The translations under genes were made by a program, and so were the position numbers. The notes under the pieces are model-generated. The model ran no database searches and had not been told where the DNA came from. It worked only from the letters and a program-made list of their open reading frames with translations. A DNA stretch of 64,000 nucleotides from an uncultured Rhodospirillaceae bacterium (GTDB lineage Bacteria; Pseudomonadota; Alphaproteobacteria; Rhodospirillales; Rhodospirillaceae): positions 62,001-126,000 of the forward strand of contig CALSLN010000001.1 of the NCBI GenBank assembly GCA_943787205.1, written 5' to 3'. Shown here piece after piece: positions 18,175-27,209 of this stretch; positions within the stretch are counted from its first letter, which is position 1; each line of letters starts with the position of its first letter.

Positions 18175-19454
18175 ACCGCAATCTCGTCGATATCCAATCC
18201 AGACTTTAAGCTCGGCAGCATTGCCGCCGCTATCGTTGCGATGATCGCGGCCGGAACCACCGCCCAAGTGAAGGCCCCCTGCCAGCTGATGGACTCAACC
18301 AGATAGGCGACACCTAGCGGGAAGGTTGCGAAGGACAAAAGCCCTCCCGCGAGCATTACAGCCGAGGCCGTTGCCCGCGCGCGGGTTGGGAACAGTTCTG
18401 CGGCTAGGGCCCACATGGCCGAGGCCGACGCGTAGAAGGTCATAGTCATCGCTCCAAACCACAGCACATTCTCACCGTAGGTTTGGGGAATCCAAATTAA
18501 ACCGGCCAGCGCTGCGGTGCCGACTATGATGCAGATCAGAACCGTGTTGCGCCGGGTTATAAAAAATTCGCCGATGATAGCGACGCCGATGTAGCCAATC
18601 ACGCCAATGCCATAGGACAACCCTACGATTTCGGTCGCTTCTCGCTCCGTGTAGCCATGCACAGCGCTGAAAAAGGCCGGAAAATAGAAGGCCGTGCCCG
18701 CGTAGGCGCCGCCCTGAAAGAAAAATAGAAGTAGGCACCAAACCGTGCGGCTGCGCAGTTTGGGCTCCCACAGTACTTTGAGTTTTTCTGTCCAGGCCGA
18801 TAGATCCCAGACGCCCCTTTGGTCGGCCGTATGGTCGGTAGCTTGGGCGACAAAACGGGCGGACTCAGGGAGGGCGCGAGCAATGATAAAGGTGAGCGGG
18901 ATCACCGCGAGGGCCGGAAGGAAAATATAGCGCCATCCATAGGCCTCCAGAATTGGCGCTCCGACGAGTGCCGCGAGAAACCAGCCCAACGCATACCCTG
19001 TTTGCAAAAGGCCAGTCATCAGACCGCGCACGCCCGCAGGCGCTGCTTCTGCCATATAGGCGTTTACCAGCGGCAAAATTCCAGCGCTGAGACCGAAGGC
19101 ACAGGCCCGCAGCATTGTCAGAGTCATAACAGTGGGCGCGAGAGCATGGACGCCGACCAAAAGGGCGGAGGTTGCCAGGCAAAAAATAAACAGGCGCCGT
19201 CGTCCGAAACGGTCGGCAGCGACTCCGATGGTCACCGTGGCGAACGCGGCAAACACAAAAGAAACAGAGAGAATTGCACCGATTGTTGGGAGTCCGACAC
19301 CAAAGGTGACCATGATTCCCGGGATGGCGTAGCTGAACAGGGATTGATCAAAGTTGGATAAGGTCTGCCCAATCATGCAGATGGCGAAAATCAACAACGG
19401 CGTACCGCTGACTTGCGCGATGGTGGCCCGGAAATTTGTCTGTCGTGCCGCCAT
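18171..19454 (-). CDS. MFS transporter, organic/aromatic-acid symporter-like
   Basis: A 427-residue, roughly 12-helix major facilitator. The loop 2-3 motif GVAADRFGRRRLFIF and the helix 5 to loop 6-7 region ARALPESARFV resemble the AAHS/sugar-porter group of proton symporters for aromatic or carboxylic acids. Its stop codon overlaps that of the preceding plus-strand operon, so the two transcripts converge completely. On the minus strand it lies just downstream of a peptide-binding protein gene, 4 bases away, suggesting an operon. Confidence 0.85.
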   Translation of the reverse strand: MAARQTNFRATIAQVSGTPLLIFAICMIGQTLSNFDQSLFSYAIPGIMVTFGVGLPTIGAILSVSFVFAAFATVTIGVAADRFGRRRLFIFCLATSALLVGVHALAPTVMTLTMLRACAFGLSAGILPLVNAYMAEAAPAGVRGLMTGLLQTGYALGWFLAALVGAPILEAYGWRYIFLPALAVIPLTFIIARALPESARFVAQATDHTADQRGVWDLSAWTEKLKVLWEPKLRSRTVWCLLLFFFQGGAYAGTAFYFPAFFSAVHGYTEREATEIVGLSYGIGVIGYIGVAIIGEFFITRRNTVLICIIVGTAALAGLIWIPQTYGENVLWFGAMTMTFYASASAMWALAAELFPTRARATASAVMLAGGLLSFATFPLGVAYLVESISWQGAFTWAVVPAAIIATIAAAMLPSLKSGLDIDEIAV

Positions 19455-19458
19455 TTTT

Positions 19459-21042
19459 TCAGTGCGCCAATCGCAGCTTATCGACAGCTAGCTGTTTGTG
19501 CCTGAAGGGTAACTCACCAAATTTATCGCTGGCGGCGATGACATCAACGATGTGGACGAGGAATAAGGATGGCGCCAGATCATGCATATTTTGCGAAAGG
19601 CCTTGTAGCGTCAGCGACCGCTCTTCCGGGTCAAACATGCCGTGGGAGGCGTTGATCGCAGGCATAAGATCGGGCGCACAAAAAAAGGCGCCGGTTTTTT
19701 TGCATGAAAAAATCTCAATCGCCCGTATCACATCCCAATAGGACGCGGCATTCCAGGTCGCCGAGATCGCGTCTGCCTGGCCCCAGTCACCTGTGAAATA
19801 CTTGCGAATCCATTGTTGGCCCTGTAACGGTTTCAATTCCATAGACACACCGACGGCGGCCAAATCCTGAGCGACTTTCTGGTACATGGTCGGCGCTTCC
19901 AGGACGCCGGTGATGAGCACTTCGGCTCGGAACGACAACCCGGATCCATACCCCGCATCAGCTAAAAGGGCCCGTGCTCGTTCGGGGTTGTGGGGGTAAG
20001 GGGCGATGTTTGGATTGTACCCAGTCATTCCCGGAAGGCCAGGCTGCCCGGCAGGAGTCGTCGTCCCCATCATAATGATGTCGGCAATCGCCTGTTTGTC
20101 GACGGCATAGTTGAGGGCTTGCCGCACCCGTTGGTCAGCGAAGGGAGAGTCGGGGTCGCGATTCGCCAGGGCGAGCGAGATCACCTGTCCGCCCGGCTTG
20201 GTGATGATGCGAAAGCCTTGCTCTCGTAGTGCATCAATTTCGACCACGCCAAAATTATAACCAACATCGATCAACCCAGACATGAGTGCCTGCACCTGAT
20301 TCGGAGCATCCTTAACAATTCGAATATCGACGGTGTCAATTTCGACCGGTGGGCGCCAGCTACCGGGATTGCCCCTTAGGAGGGGCCGTTGTGCGTCCAA
20401 CCGCCAGTCTTCAACCACGTAGGATCCGGTCCCAATCGGCGCATGGCTAAATGCATCGGGGCCAAGTTCTTCGTAGAGCCAGGGTTCAGGCATGAGGATC
20501 GTGCCAAAGCGGCGAGGCAGCAGTACATCAGGAACGTAGGTTTCAACCTCCACCGTCACGTCATCGATAGCGCGCACAGATTTTATGCTGCGGGTCTCCG
20601 CGGAGATAACGTAGCGAGTGGCTGCATCGCTCTTCAGGTATTCAATTGTTTTGACGACGGCATCGGCGGTGAAGGCACGCCCATTTGAGTAGAGGACGTT
20701 AGGGCGTAAATTGATTCGCCAGGTGGTGTCCGAAGTCGGTTCAGCGCTGAGAGCCAATCCTGGTTCCAATGTGCCGTCCGTTGAGACATAGAACAACATG
20801 TCGTGAATCATTGCGTGCGGGTTGATCACGCCCTGCGGCAACGAAGAAAAGGGGTGTAGTAGGGCGACAATATTGCCGCCTCCAGCCGCGCGCAGTGTTT
20901 CCGCATTCGCGTTGAGAGGTAGGGCAAAGCTAAGGGCTGCAAAGACGAGGAACCGCAAGGTGCCCAAGGCTTGCTGCCACAGATGTTCAGTGCGACAGTT
21001 TTGGGTCTTGGCTGCGCGGATGTTGTGTTCGCCTGTTTCCAT
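19459..21042 (-). CDS. Oligopeptide/dipeptide ABC substrate-binding protein (SBP_bac_5), copy A
   Basis: A periplasmic binding protein of the OppA/DppA family, about 527 residues. A signal peptide (RFLVFAALSFALPLNANA) follows a 29-residue N-terminal extension. Family segments include LEPGLALSAEPTSDTTWRIN, YSNGRAFTADAVVKTIEYLK and RQALNYAVDKQAIADIIM. The ATG at 21042 was chosen because further upstream the frame overlaps the divergent gene at 21092 and does not look like signal sequence. No permease or ATPase gene lies beside it. It forms a divergent pair with a second binding protein. Confidence 0.85.
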   Translation of the reverse strand: METGEHNIRAAKTQNCRTEHLWQQALGTLRFLVFAALSFALPLNANAETLRAAGGGNIVALLHPFSSLPQGVINPHAMIHDMLFYVSTDGTLEPGLALSAEPTSDTTWRINLRPNVLYSNGRAFTADAVVKTIEYLKSDAATRYVISAETRSIKSVRAIDDVTVEVETYVPDVLLPRRFGTILMPEPWLYEELGPDAFSHAPIGTGSYVVEDWRLDAQRPLLRGNPGSWRPPVEIDTVDIRIVKDAPNQVQALMSGLIDVGYNFGVVEIDALREQGFRIITKPGGQVISLALANRDPDSPFADQRVRQALNYAVDKQAIADIIMMGTTTPAGQPGLPGMTGYNPNIAPYPHNPERARALLADAGYGSGLSFRAEVLITGVLEAPTMYQKVAQDLAAVGVSMELKPLQGQQWIRKYFTGDWGQADAISATWNAASYWDVIRAIEIFSCKKTGAFFCAPDLMPAINASHGMFDPEERSLTLQGLSQNMHDLAPSLFLVHIVDVIAASDKFGELPFRHKQLAVDKLRLAH

Positions 21043-21091
21043 AGTCGAGTACGCTAACACGGAGAGATGATCTCCCGAAACGGAACACAGA

Positions 21092-22663
21092 ATGTTTAAA
21101 CAGACTGCGATCATATTCTCTTCAATCGTTTGGCTGGCAAGCGTGGCGCTGGCGGAGTCCGTTGTGCATCGCGGGAATCGAGGGGAACCCGACACGCTCG
21201 ATCCTCATAAAACCGCCAACGGCTGGGAAGCTAGCATCGCGACAGAAATATTTATGGGGCTCACGGCGGCTGGTCCGAGGGGGCAAGTGCTGCCCGGTAT
21301 CGCAGAGTCGTGGGCGGTCTCGGAAGATGGCCGCACCTATATCTGGGCGTTACGTGAAGGGTTGGTGTGGTCAGACGGCGAAGCATTAACAGCGGCTGAT
21401 ATTGTGTATTCCTATCGCCGTTTGCTCGATCCAGTCACGGCGTCGCCCTTTGCGTCTTTGCTTTATCCTATCAAGAACGCAGAGGCCGTTAATACAAGCC
21501 AGGTCCTGCCAACGGCGCTTGGTGTCACGGCGCGTGACGACCTGACCGTGGTCATGGAACTAGAGCATGCGGCACCTTACTTTCCACAACTTCTCATGCA
21601 TCGTGGTTTGCCGGTTCCGCGTCATGTGGTTGAGCGTGTGGGGCCCCGTTGGGCGAGGCCGGGAACCTTCGTCGGTAACGGCGCGTTCACGCTGGACGAA
21701 TGGGTCCCACAATCTCATGTGCGTCTCAACAAAAACCCACGCTTTTTCGATGCCAGGGCTGTCGCGCTCGACGCCCTCTATTTTCATCCCTCTGAGAATT
21801 TAAATGCGGCCCTTAATCAGTTTCGCGCAGGAAGCCTCGACGTTGTTCCGTCTCTACCGCAAGACCGTGTTGCCTGGGCGCAAGAGAACACGCCAGACGC
21901 GCTGCGTATGCATCCGTCCCTTGGCGTTGAATTTCTCGTCTTCAACACGACGCGCCCGCCGTTTGACGACATTCGTCTGAGGCAAGCGTTATCCATGGCC
22001 ATTGACCGGGCTGTCTTGGCGAATAATTTTCTCAAGGGCGGCGAACTGGCGGCCTATACTATCGTCCACCCCGATGTTAGGGGCGAGCAAGGGGAGTACC
22101 AGCCCAGTTTTCTCGAGCAAGACCGCGCGGCCAGGCTCGAGCGTGCTGAAGAACTTTTGCGTGATGCGGGGTATGACAGAGCTAGCCCCCTTAAAGTCAT
22201 GGCGCGATTTAACAATCAAGACATCGTTGCTGCGACGATGGACGTCGTTGCCCGCATGTGGAGTCGGCTTCCGGTTACTGTTGAACTCCTCGGCTCAGAT
22301 ACACCAACGCTGTATGCAGATACGCGTAGCGGAAATTTCGACGTTGCGCGTGCCGCCTGGTATCCCGAGGCCGTCGATCCATCTGCCTATTTGTATCTCT
22401 TGAATTCCACGTCGGGTCCAATGAATCAATCGAGTTATAGCAATCCCGATTTCGATGCGCTTCTCGATCAGGCAGACCGAGAAACTCATCCTCAGAAACG
22501 TCTGGCGATTTACCGCCAAGCGGAGCGTGTAATTGGACAAGATCAGCCTGTAGCGCCGCTATTTTATTATGCGTACCGCATGCTGGTAACACCGAACATC
22601 GTTGGTTGGGAGAACTACAACCGCAACCTCCATCCTGGTCGTTTCTTGGCCTTTCGGGATTAG
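21092..22663 (+). CDS. Oligopeptide ABC substrate-binding protein (SBP_bac_5), OppA/MppA-like, copy B
   Basis: A 523-residue periplasmic binding protein with a signal peptide (IVWLASVALA-ES). GNRGEPDTLDPHKTANGWEA and YIWALREGLVWSDGEALTAADIVYSYRRLLDP are the hallmarks of OppA/MppA, and a RQALSMAIDRAVLANN helix is also present. It is divergent from copy A across about 49 bases, so the two could share a control region. No transport partners are encoded nearby. It may feed a permease elsewhere, or act in sensing. It converges on a gamma-glutamyltransferase, 11 bases away. Confidence 0.86.
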   Translation: MFKQTAIIFSSIVWLASVALAESVVHRGNRGEPDTLDPHKTANGWEASIATEIFMGLTAAGPRGQVLPGIAESWAVSEDGRTYIWALREGLVWSDGEALTAADIVYSYRRLLDPVTASPFASLLYPIKNAEAVNTSQVLPTALGVTARDDLTVVMELEHAAPYFPQLLMHRGLPVPRHVVERVGPRWARPGTFVGNGAFTLDEWVPQSHVRLNKNPRFFDARAVALDALYFHPSENLNAALNQFRAGSLDVVPSLPQDRVAWAQENTPDALRMHPSLGVEFLVFNTTRPPFDDIRLRQALSMAIDRAVLANNFLKGGELAAYTIVHPDVRGEQGEYQPSFLEQDRAARLERAEELLRDAGYDRASPLKVMARFNNQDIVAATMDVVARMWSRLPVTVELLGSDTPTLYADTRSGNFDVARAAWYPEAVDPSAYLYLLNSTSGPMNQSSYSNPDFDALLDQADRETHPQKRLAIYRQAERVIGQDQPVAPLFYYAYRMLVTPNIVGWENYNRNLHPGRFLAFRD

Positions 22664-22674
22664 TGCCAGCCTCC

Positions 22675-24486
22675 CTATCGACCGACAGCATACCCTTGCA
22701 TTCCGCGTGGGTTGGCTGCGGCACGCAACGTTTCGCCATTTTTGGAACAGGCAGAGAGTCTCCCTTCAGACCAATCGGGAGCAAGGGTGATGTCATGGCC
22801 ACGATCTTTAAGCGCGTCAATCGTTTGGGTCGGGAAGCGCCCTTCAACAACTAAATGTCCGTGCCGCGCGAGACGTGGGTAGAAGGAATTTGGCCAATGC
22901 TCACTATGAAAAGCGGGGGCATCGATGGCTTCTTGTAAATTCATACCATGGTCAACATGCCGCAAGAAAAAGGTGAGAGACCATTGATCCTGTTGGTCAC
23001 CGCCCGGTGTTCCGAACGCCATATAAGGTTTGCCGTCTCGCATGACGAATGATGGCGTGAGAGTTGTTCGTGGGCGCTTGCCGGGAGCCAGGGCGCTTGG
23101 TGAGCGTTCGTCTAACCAAAACATTTGTGCGCGCGTGTTGAGAGAGAAGCCTAGTTCAGGAATGGCGGGTGATCCTTGCAGCCAGCCGCCACTGGGTGTC
23201 GCAGATACCATGTTGCCGTCGCGGTCGATGATATCTAGGTGGCATGTATCTCCACGGGTTTCACCTGTCTTTGCGACGGTCGGTTCTCCTGCACCAAACT
23301 CACCCAGGTCTTGTGTTCCTTGTGGGGTCGCATCTCCTGTTCCGATTGGTCCGCCATAGCCTTCGATTTGTCCTGGGGTGAGCACATGGGATGCCTCGCG
23401 GCCAATCAGCGCGCGACGGGCGTCTGCATAGTGAGGGCTCAGCAGGGTTTCGAGGGGGACATCGGCAAAATTTGGATCGCCGTAAAACGCTTCGCGATCG
23501 GCAAATGCTAACTTGGAGCATTCGACAACCGTGTGCACAAAGTCGGGTCCGAGTGAGTCCATCGCCTTGATGTCGAAGCCAGACAGCAACGCCAGTTGTT
23601 GTAAGAACACTGGCCCTTGCCCCCAGGGCCCTGTCTTGCACACGGTGGTGCCATTGTACTCAAGTGTTGCGGGGCTTTCGTATGTTGCAGACCATCGCGC
23701 CATGTCGTCGCCGGTCAACAACCCACCATGTCTTTGCCCAGATGTATCCATCGCTTCCGTTTTGCGACAGAACGTATCGATGGCTTCGGCGATGAAGCCT
23801 TCCCGCCATAACGATCGGGCCGACTCGATTTCAGCTTCGCGGGTCGCACCGGACGCGTTTTTGATTAGGCGCTTATAGGTCTCTGCGAGAACAGGGTTTC
23901 GAAATAGGGCGTTGGCTTTCGGCGCGCGGCCTTTGTCGAGAAACAGAGCGCCAGATGTTGGCCATTCTTTTTTGAATAGCCCTGTGACCCGACCAATGAC
24001 ATCTGCCGTTGTGGGAAGGAGTGGTTGTCCAAGTTCGGCATAGTGAATTGCCGGTGCCAACACATCAGCTAAAGGCCAGGTGCCGTGATCGCGCAGCAAT
24101 AACATCCAGGCGTCAAAGGCTCCGGGAACCACAGCCGAGAGAAGCCCTGTTCCAGGCACGAGTTTGAGACCAAGGGTCTGGAAGTGGTCGATTGTGGCCG
24201 CAGCGGGGGCAACCCCCTGTCCACAAAGCACTGTCGCATTGTCTTCTCCAGCTTTGCTAAACAGGATCGGAACTTCACCGCCTGGGCCGTTGAGGTGAGG
24301 CTCAACGATCTGCAGTGTGAAGCCAGCTGCGACAGCGGCGTCGAAAGCATTACCACCGCGTTCGAGTACGCTCATGGCAACACTGGATGCGATCCAATGG
24401 GTGGAAGCGGCGACACCGAAGGTGCCGATCAATTCAGGGCGAGTTGTAAACACGGTGCGCGTTACCAGCCGATGGTGTAGTGCCAA
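22675..24486 (-). CDS. Gamma-glutamyltransferase family protein, YwrD-like
   Basis: A 603-residue Ntn-hydrolase of the gamma-glutamyltranspeptidase family. The opening VAASTHWIASSVAMSVLERG and GGNAFDAAVAAGFTLQ are typical. The autoprocessing site is in GETRGDTCHLDIIDRDG, with Thr of DTCH as the likely nucleophile; the order D-T-C-H matches the YwrD branch rather than the TTH of classical GGT. No signal peptide is present, so it is probably cytoplasmic. It may hydrolyse a gamma-glutamyl or related amide. Its start overlaps the end of the upstream MBL gene by 25 bases, consistent with translational coupling. Confidence 0.88.
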   Translation of the reverse strand: MALHHRLVTRTVFTTRPELIGTFGVAASTHWIASSVAMSVLERGGNAFDAAVAAGFTLQIVEPHLNGPGGEVPILFSKAGEDNATVLCGQGVAPAAATIDHFQTLGLKLVPGTGLLSAVVPGAFDAWMLLLRDHGTWPLADVLAPAIHYAELGQPLLPTTADVIGRVTGLFKKEWPTSGALFLDKGRAPKANALFRNPVLAETYKRLIKNASGATREAEIESARSLWREGFIAEAIDTFCRKTEAMDTSGQRHGGLLTGDDMARWSATYESPATLEYNGTTVCKTGPWGQGPVFLQQLALLSGFDIKAMDSLGPDFVHTVVECSKLAFADREAFYGDPNFADVPLETLLSPHYADARRALIGREASHVLTPGQIEGYGGPIGTGDATPQGTQDLGEFGAGEPTVAKTGETRGDTCHLDIIDRDGNMVSATPSGGWLQGSPAIPELGFSLNTRAQMFWLDERSPSALAPGKRPRTTLTPSFVMRDGKPYMAFGTPGGDQQDQWSLTFFLRHVDHGMNLQEAIDAPAFHSEHWPNSFYPRLARHGHLVVEGRFPTQTIDALKDRGHDITLAPDWSEGRLSACSKNGETLRAAANPRGMQGYAVGR

Positions 24487-25316
24487 ACCACGCGTTCAAC
24501 GTGAAGTTTGAACCACCGGTCGTAATTTCGCCACGTGCGATAGTGCGGAAGATCATGCTTCTCCATGAACGAGAAGGGCGATTCCCCGGCATCCAATCGC
24601 GCTTTCACAGAGGTCATAAGGTCAGACCAATAGGCCACTGTTTCGTCGAGGACGGCGCGATCAACGATAGGTGAGCTATGTCCGCGGGCGATGCGGTCGA
24701 AGTCCAGCTCTTGAATAGCTTTTAGCGTACGGACCGTGTCTCCTGGGTAGTAATCGGGGAGGCTGCCGAAAGGGAGGGATTTCTCTGTCAGAAGGTCTAC
24801 GACGAAGAGAAGGCGTTCTTCAGGAAAGTGCGTAATGGTCATGCAGTCGCCATGATTGCGACCAAAATACAGAAGTTCGATTTGTGGACCACCCAAGTCT
24901 AGCGTGTATGTCTCCACGTAGGTGACTGTGGGGGCTACGACATCTGGGTCGGGTACGTAATCGAATGTATCCAGGCAACGTTCTTGGGCAATGAATATGG
25001 CACCTTCGTCAGCAAATATCTGGCCGCCGCGAATGTGGTCATAATGCTCGTGGCTGTAGACAACATGACTTACCGGCTTGTCCGTGTTTTTCGCAATGTC
25101 AGCGCGCAGGGCTTTTGCCGCGCGCACGTTCATTGGGTCAAAAACCACGACGCTTTCTGGCATCTCAATCCACAGCGACCGCCCACCAGGGTTGCCGGCG
25201 GAATGAATGTCCTTGGCGATTTCGATGCTCTCGAATGGTGGCGGAAGTTGCGCAGACGCTCCGCCTATGCATCCGAGTAATCCGAGACAGACAGCGAGGA
25301 TGTTAAACCGGCCCAT
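24462..25316 (-). CDS. Exported MBL-fold metallo-hydrolase
   Basis: A 284-residue metallo-beta-lactamase-fold hydrolase. The N-terminus is a signal sequence ending either at ASA-Q or at a weak lipobox (LLGC). The zinc motif is complete: HEHYDHIRGG (HxHxDH), NHGDCM, the bridging Asp in VVDLLTE and a final His in ARGHSSP. It acts outside the cytoplasm on an unknown ester, amide or lactone. It sits in a run of four overlapping genes, sharing 14 bases with the hydrolase upstream and 25 with the GGT downstream. Confidence 0.88.
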   Translation of the reverse strand: MGRFNILAVCLGLLGCIGGASAQLPPPFESIEIAKDIHSAGNPGGRSLWIEMPESVVVFDPMNVRAAKALRADIAKNTDKPVSHVVYSHEHYDHIRGGQIFADEGAIFIAQERCLDTFDYVPDPDVVAPTVTYVETYTLDLGGPQIELLYFGRNHGDCMTITHFPEERLLFVVDLLTEKSLPFGSLPDYYPGDTVRTLKAIQELDFDRIARGHSSPIVDRAVLDETVAYWSDLMTSVKARLDAGESPFSFMEKHDLPHYRTWRNYDRWFKLHVERVVWHYTIGW

Positions 25317-26268
25317 CTAAAACCTTTCGGGTTTCTGTCGCGATGATGTCTGAGCCGACTGAGAACACGCCGTGACTCAGTTGCGGTAGGTCGACCAGGG
25401 TTGCATTCGGGTTATCGCGCGCGGCGTCCAATGTTTCTTGGTACAGAACGCCATGTGGGTTTAGCAGAGCTAAAGGCTGTGTGATCATCGGGAATCGTTC
25501 GACGCTGGGATAGGTAAAGACGGATTGGTAAGCCCACCATTCCTTATCGCCACCGCGAAGACGCTCTTGAAAGATTTTAATCGCTTGCGCAAGCGTGACG
25601 TTCTCTGCTCGGCGTTTGACAGTCCGGTCCCACATTTCAAAAACACGTTCGCCTTTTTCTGTGTAGGCCGCACGGTTTTGCCGGTCGAGCATCTCTTGCT
25701 GCCGATCTTCGTTGTCGTAATACGGCACTGCAACGAGACAGAGGCGCCGGACGAGATCGGGGTGTTCTATGGCTAGGTCGACAGCAATGAGACAGCCCGT
25801 GTGATAACCCAATAGATCAATTTTTGCGTAGTTCTTGCCGCTGCCGAAACCTAATGACGCCAAGGCGTCGGCCATGGCGCCAGAATAGCCCGACATCTCT
25901 GGTACTGCTGGTGGTCGGTCGGATTCACCATAGCCGGGTGTGTCTATAGCAATGGCGATGCGATCTTTACCTAAGTCGGCAATGAGGTCGCGGTAATACC
26001 AACCGCTTGCTGGGCTGGGGTGGAAACATAGTATGGGGTTTTGAGTTTGTTTGGCCGGGTCGAGGGGCCGAGCAATATGCGCGTGGATCTGTCCGTATCG
26101 GCAGTCCACATAGCGTCGTTCGATGACGACATCGCCACGGACGTCACGAGCTTCTATTGATCGCCCAATGAGTGTCGAGGCTGCGACGCCCGCCGCACCC
26201 GTTAAAAGAACGGAGCGGCGGGATAATGTCGAAGTGTTGGGCACCGTGTTAGTGGGCTGGTCCGCCAC
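25303..26268 (-). CDS. Tat-exported alpha/beta hydrolase with His in the nucleophile elbow
   Basis: A 321-residue alpha/beta-hydrolase-fold protein with a twin-arginine signal (LSRRSVLLTGAAGVAASTLI). The strand-loop IAIDTPGYGESDRPP is normal. The nucleophile elbow reads LLGYHTGCLIA, so the G-x-S-x-G serine is His156. The C-terminal LPQLSHGVFSVG supplies the usual histidine. G-x-H-T-G elbows occur in a little-studied branch of the superfamily, and the chemistry is unclear. It starts at GTG and overlaps the DUF1499 gene by 20 bases. Co-expression with an exported MBL hydrolase hints at a joint periplasmic degradation role. Confidence 0.83.
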   Translation of the reverse strand: MADQPTNTVPNTSTLSRRSVLLTGAAGVAASTLIGRSIEARDVRGDVVIERRYVDCRYGQIHAHIARPLDPAKQTQNPILCFHPSPASGWYYRDLIADLGKDRIAIAIDTPGYGESDRPPAVPEMSGYSGAMADALASLGFGSGKNYAKIDLLGYHTGCLIAVDLAIEHPDLVRRLCLVAVPYYDNEDRQQEMLDRQNRAAYTEKGERVFEMWDRTVKRRAENVTLAQAIKIFQERLRGGDKEWWAYQSVFTYPSVERFPMITQPLALLNPHGVLYQETLDAARDNPNATLVDLPQLSHGVFSVGSDIIATETRKVLDGPV

Positions 26269-27061
26269 CGACGGCCTGTAGGTACTTCATGACGCGTGCG
26301 GCATTGGCGCCAACATCGCCGAAGCCGACCCGAGATTTGGAACGAATATCAATTTCGTATGCCATCGGTTGTGATTCAACGCGAATGACGACGTCATCAA
26401 TAAACCCAAACCAGGCTGTTTTGTCATAGGCTTCGATGCGGCCCAACTGTGGATTGGCAGAGACCAATGTCCAATTCATATCCTCGACGCCTTGCAGCGC
26501 TTTCTCGAAGACCGCTTCATAGTTCGTGCCTTCAAAGCGTAGGGGTTGAATGTCGGGGTAGACGTCTTTCTGCGTTTGCATAACGTCGACCTTTCGGCCA
26601 AAACCCTCGATCATCGGAACGTATTCGGGTGGATTAGCAGCATTGGTCGCGACCCGCAGCGGAACAATATCGACGAAAGCTGGAGGGTTATCGAAGTCGG
26701 TCGTGACTTCGTGGATCGGCGGTGCATTGCGGCTCATTTGGCTGTAAGGCACCAGGAATACGGCACCTGCAATAATGATCCCTAGCAAACCGTTGGCGGC
26801 GTTGCTCAATACGTCGCCTTTGAACGCAATGAGGCCAAATATAAAGCCAATGATGCAAATCGCGGCACCGGCGCCGAGCGCATAGATGGCATATCGTAAG
26901 ACACCGAAGGCTGGCATCAGCCCCACGATTCCAGCCTGATAGAGTGGGCCGGATAAGGCAGCGACAATGGCGCCTAAAATAACGACGGTTAAGCCTAGCG
27001 AGCAGGCCTTCGCGGCATATTGCTCAGTAAAGCTTGGTCCTGATGCTGATGCTTCAGCCAT
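26249..27061 (-). CDS. DUF1499 domain membrane protein
   Basis: About 270 residues. The N-terminal half has three or four hydrophobic helices (LGLTVVILGAIVAALSG, YAIYALGAGAAICIIGFIFG and LLGIIIAGAVFLVPY). The C-terminal half, from about residue 140, is a DUF1499 domain: YEAVFEKALQGVEDMNWTLV, GRIEAYDKTAWFGFIDDVVI and DIRSKSRVGFGDVGANAARV. The ATG at 27061 has a strong GAGGGAGAG ribosome-binding site; a farther upstream frame adds residues without one. Function is unknown. It heads the chain of four overlapping genes. Confidence 0.85.
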   Translation of the reverse strand: MAEASASGPSFTEQYAAKACSLGLTVVILGAIVAALSGPLYQAGIVGLMPAFGVLRYAIYALGAGAAICIIGFIFGLIAFKGDVLSNAANGLLGIIIAGAVFLVPYSQMSRNAPPIHEVTTDFDNPPAFVDIVPLRVATNAANPPEYVPMIEGFGRKVDVMQTQKDVYPDIQPLRFEGTNYEAVFEKALQGVEDMNWTLVSANPQLGRIEAYDKTAWFGFIDDVVIRVESQPMAYEIDIRSKSRVGFGDVGANAARVMKYLQAVGGGPAH

Positions 27062-27209
27062 GGGTCTCTCCCTCAATTCTGAATACGCGAACACCCCCGG
27101 TGTTCGGTTTTGTGAGGGGATCATAACGCTCAGGCGTCAGTAGTCCAAGCCGCGCAGATGTAGCGTCGCTAGGTGGCTTTAGGCTTGAAGGCGATGGCGC
27201 GTGAGTATT

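Noticed and set aside
21043-21195. Upstream extension of peptide-binding protein A
   Set aside because: It would overlap the divergent gene at 21092 and lacks signal-peptide character; the ATG at 21042 leads into a proper signal.
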